Shown: piece after piece, positions 62,668-64,000 of the stretch
Numbering within the stretch: position 1 is the first letter of the stretch
How the letters are laid out: each line of letters begins with the position of its first letter
NCBI RefSeq assembly: GCF_900230195.1
Contig: NZ_OCNE01000004.1
Span: 310,001-374,000, forward strand
Length of the DNA stretch: 64,000 nt
Direction: 5' to 3'
From: Streptomyces zhaozhouensis
Lineage (GTDB): Bacteria > Actinomycetota > Actinomycetes > Streptomycetales > Streptomycetaceae
Notes under the pieces: generated by a model
Told to the model about the DNA's origin: nothing
What the model saw: only the letters and a program-made list of their open reading frames with translations
Databases searched by the model: none
Made by a program: the position numbers and the translations under genes

Positions 62668-63558
62668 GTGCTGTCGCTGTCGTCCCCGTCCTCTCCTCCC
62701 TCCCCTCCCTCTGCTTCCTCGCCCCCCTGGCTCTCGGCGTCCTCGTTCCTCGCCGCGCCGCCCTCGTTCTCCCTCGCCGCCTCGCTGGTCGTGCTGGCCC
62801 TCGCGCTGGGCGCGCTGGCCGGTCCGCTGCTGGTGCGCGCCGGCTACCGGCTGGCCGTCGAGCCCGAGCAGCCGTGGCGCGACGCCTGCCCGGCCGGGCA
62901 TCCGCTGGTGGCGGGGCCGCCCGACGGGTCTTCGAGGCGGACGCGGCCCCGGGGCTGGCGGGGCTGGGTCGGCGGGGGCCGGTGCCAGGGCTGCCTCGCC
63001 GAGGGAGCGCCCCGGCACGGACCCTCGCCGCTGCGGCTGGCGCTGGTCACCGCCGGATGCTGCGGGGTGCTGGCCGCGGTCGCCGGGCCGAGTCCCGAGC
63101 TGGTCGTCTGGCTGCTGGCCGTCCCGCCGCTGGTGCTGCTGGCCACGGTCGACCTCGCGGTGCAGCGGCTGCCCGACGTGCTGACGCTGCCGCTCGCCGT
63201 CGGGCTGGCCGTCGGCCTGGGGATATGCGCCCCGCTGCCCGGGGCCGAGGGCAGCTGGCCGAGGGCGCTGCTGGCCGCGCTCGTGCTCACCGTCGTCTAT
63301 TTCGTCCTCTTTCTCGTCAACCCGAGGGGCATGGGCTTCGGCGACGTGAAGCTGGCCCCCTCCATAGGGCTGATCCTGGGCTGGTACGGCTGGGACCACG
63401 TGTTCTTCGGCACCTTCGTGGGCTTCGCGCTGGCTGCCGGCTACGGGCTGGTCCTGATGGTGACGGGCCGGGCGAGCCGGCGGACCGCCGTCCCGTTCGG
63501 CCCGTTCATGGCGCTGGGTGCGCTGGTTTCGCTGGCCGTCGGCGGACTCGCCGGGTAA
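62668..63558 (+). CDS. prepilin peptidase (A24 family)
   Basis: 296 residues with about seven membrane helices. The two catalytic aspartates of the family are in LLATVDLAVQRLPD (about 150-163) and NPRGMGFGDVKLA (GxGD, about 217-229). It removes leader peptides from Flp and the TadE-like pseudopilins of this locus. A Cys-containing loop (GGRCQGCLAEG) replaces the usual N-methylation domain. The first 40 or so residues are Ser/Pro-rich, so the true start may be later than 62668. An intrinsic terminator follows. Confidence 0.88.
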   Translation: MLSLSSPSSPPSPPSASSPPWLSASSFLAAPPSFSLAASLVVLALALGALAGPLLVRAGYRLAVEPEQPWRDACPAGHPLVAGPPDGSSRRTRPRGWRGWVGGGRCQGCLAEGAPRHGPSPLRLALVTAGCCGVLAAVAGPSPELVVWLLAVPPLVLLATVDLAVQRLPDVLTLPLAVGLAVGLGICAPLPGAEGSWPRALLAALVLTVVYFVLFLVNPRGMGFGDVKLAPSIGLILGWYGWDHVFFGTFVGFALAAGYGLVLMVTGRASRRTAVPFGPFMALGALVSLAVGGLAG

Positions 63559-63617
63559 ATCCGTCACCGGCGCGGGGCACCTCGTCGCGTGATGCGTTAC
63601 GGTGGAAACCCCCCCTC

Positions 63618-63660
63618 GGGCCGGTCCGTAACCCCCCCCACGGACCGGCCCGCTTTCTTT
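63618..63660 (+). terminator. intrinsic terminator after the prepilin peptidase gene
   Basis: A perfect 12-bp stem (GGGCCGGTCCGT and its complement, 10-nt loop) is followed by GCTTTCTTTT. This is a classical rho-independent terminator with a T-tract, uncommon in such GC-rich DNA. Confidence 0.88.
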
Positions 63661-63833
63661 TCCGCCGCGTCCCGGCTCCGGGGGCTCGTCGTGCCCCCGG
63701 CCTGGGGCCCAGGCGAGGCGGCGCCGGTTGGCCGGATGCCCCTCGTCGAGGCCCAGTTGGTGCGGAGGGCGTCCCGCGCGGCAGTAGAGTTCCCGGCACA
63801 CGCGGGCCTACGGAGGGGCTGGAGTCAGAGGCG

Positions 63834-64000
63834 ATGAACAAGCTGCACAAGACCCTGAGGCGGCTGGCGGTCAGGCTGTACGCCCGACGCGTCGAGGGGC
63901 GCCTCGACACCGACGGCGGCCCCAAGCACATCGGCGTGATCCTCGACGGCAACCGCCGTTGGGCGAAGGCCGCCGGCAGCACCACCCGGCAGGGGCACGA
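63834..64000 (+). CDS. uppS: isoprenyl transferase (undecaprenyl diphosphate synthase type), 5' part
   Basis: The first 55 codons are in the window. KHIGVILDGNRRWAKAAG carries the conserved Asp that binds the diphosphate and the N-G-N/R-RW signature of cis-prenyl transferases, which make the lipid carrier for cell-wall synthesis. The ATG at 63834 is preceded by GGAG 11 nt upstream. The remainder lies beyond base 64000. Confidence 0.9.
   Translation, partial: MNKLHKTLRRLAVRLYARRVEGRLDTDGGPKHIGVILDGNRRWAKAAGSTTRQGH

Overview
High-GC actinomycete DNA, most likely from Streptomyces or a close relative. The evidence is strong third-position G/C bias, GTG and TTG starts, long runs of genes joined by 4-bp ATGA/GTGA stop-start overlaps, and gene families typical of that group (GTP-type pckG, tad pilus locus, cold-shock/DEAD-box locus, GH18 chitinase behind DasR-like boxes, ABC-F, tgm-type graspetide genes). 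All functional calls come from reading the translated sequence; no database search was run.

Region 1 (1-11.3 kb) is a mobile-element graveyard. A frameshifted Tn3-family transposase runs off the left edge. It abuts a Tn554-like tnpA-tnpB-tnpC module whose end lies inside an ATP-grasp graspetide maturase (tgmB), cutting off the C-terminus of the enzyme. The precursor gene (tgmA) and a divergent XRE/TPR regulator are intact. Beyond them are a truncated DUF6879 gene, a class I methyltransferase, a decayed IS5-family transposase and the first 41 codons of a second methyltransferase.

Region 2 (11.3-26.3 kb): a GntR/FCD regulator diverges from a six-gene, fully overlapping catabolic operon (DHDPS-like lyase, cyclase/formamidase, two flavin monooxygenases, enoyl-CoA hydratase, MFS importer). 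A 32-residue leader peptide with three Cys precedes the operon, which suggests organosulfur metabolism. Then come an erythromycin-esterase-family protein, a Rieske oxygenase/thioesterase pair, a glutaredoxin-like membrane protein and a cold-shock locus (csp, DEAD-box helicase, CBS protein, conserved small protein, MerR regulator).

Region 3 (26.9-34.5 kb) is the most interesting part. It looks like a compact RiPP locus: a 39-residue precursor peptide followed on the minus strand by a ThiF/MccB-like adenylating enzyme, a peptide-binding protein without a signal peptide and a methyltransferase. On the plus strand, from a divergent promoter region, lie an ABC-F ATPase, an Fe(II)/2-oxoglutarate dioxygenase and an MFS exporter. 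The ThiF + dioxygenase + MFS set recalls pantocin A, but the precursor, the ABC-F protein and the cytoplasmic binding protein do not fit any system I know.

Region 4 (34.7-47.8 kb) is mostly housekeeping: a YyaL-type thioredoxin-domain protein, a TetR/DHA2 efflux pair, pckG, an AlaA-like aminotransferase, a second TetR, two bacterial PH-domain membrane proteins, a D-amino-acid lyase/deaminase-type PLP enzyme and a secreted chitinase.

Region 5 (48-63.6 kb) is a complete tad/Flp pilus locus: a zinc-ribbon protein, CpaB, CpaE, two TadE-like pseudopilins, TadA, TadB, TadC, two WXG100-like proteins, Flp pilin, a TadG-like protein, a lipoprotein, an OmpA-family protein and, further on, the prepilin peptidase. 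A membrane Ser/Thr kinase lies within it. The window closes at the start of uppS.
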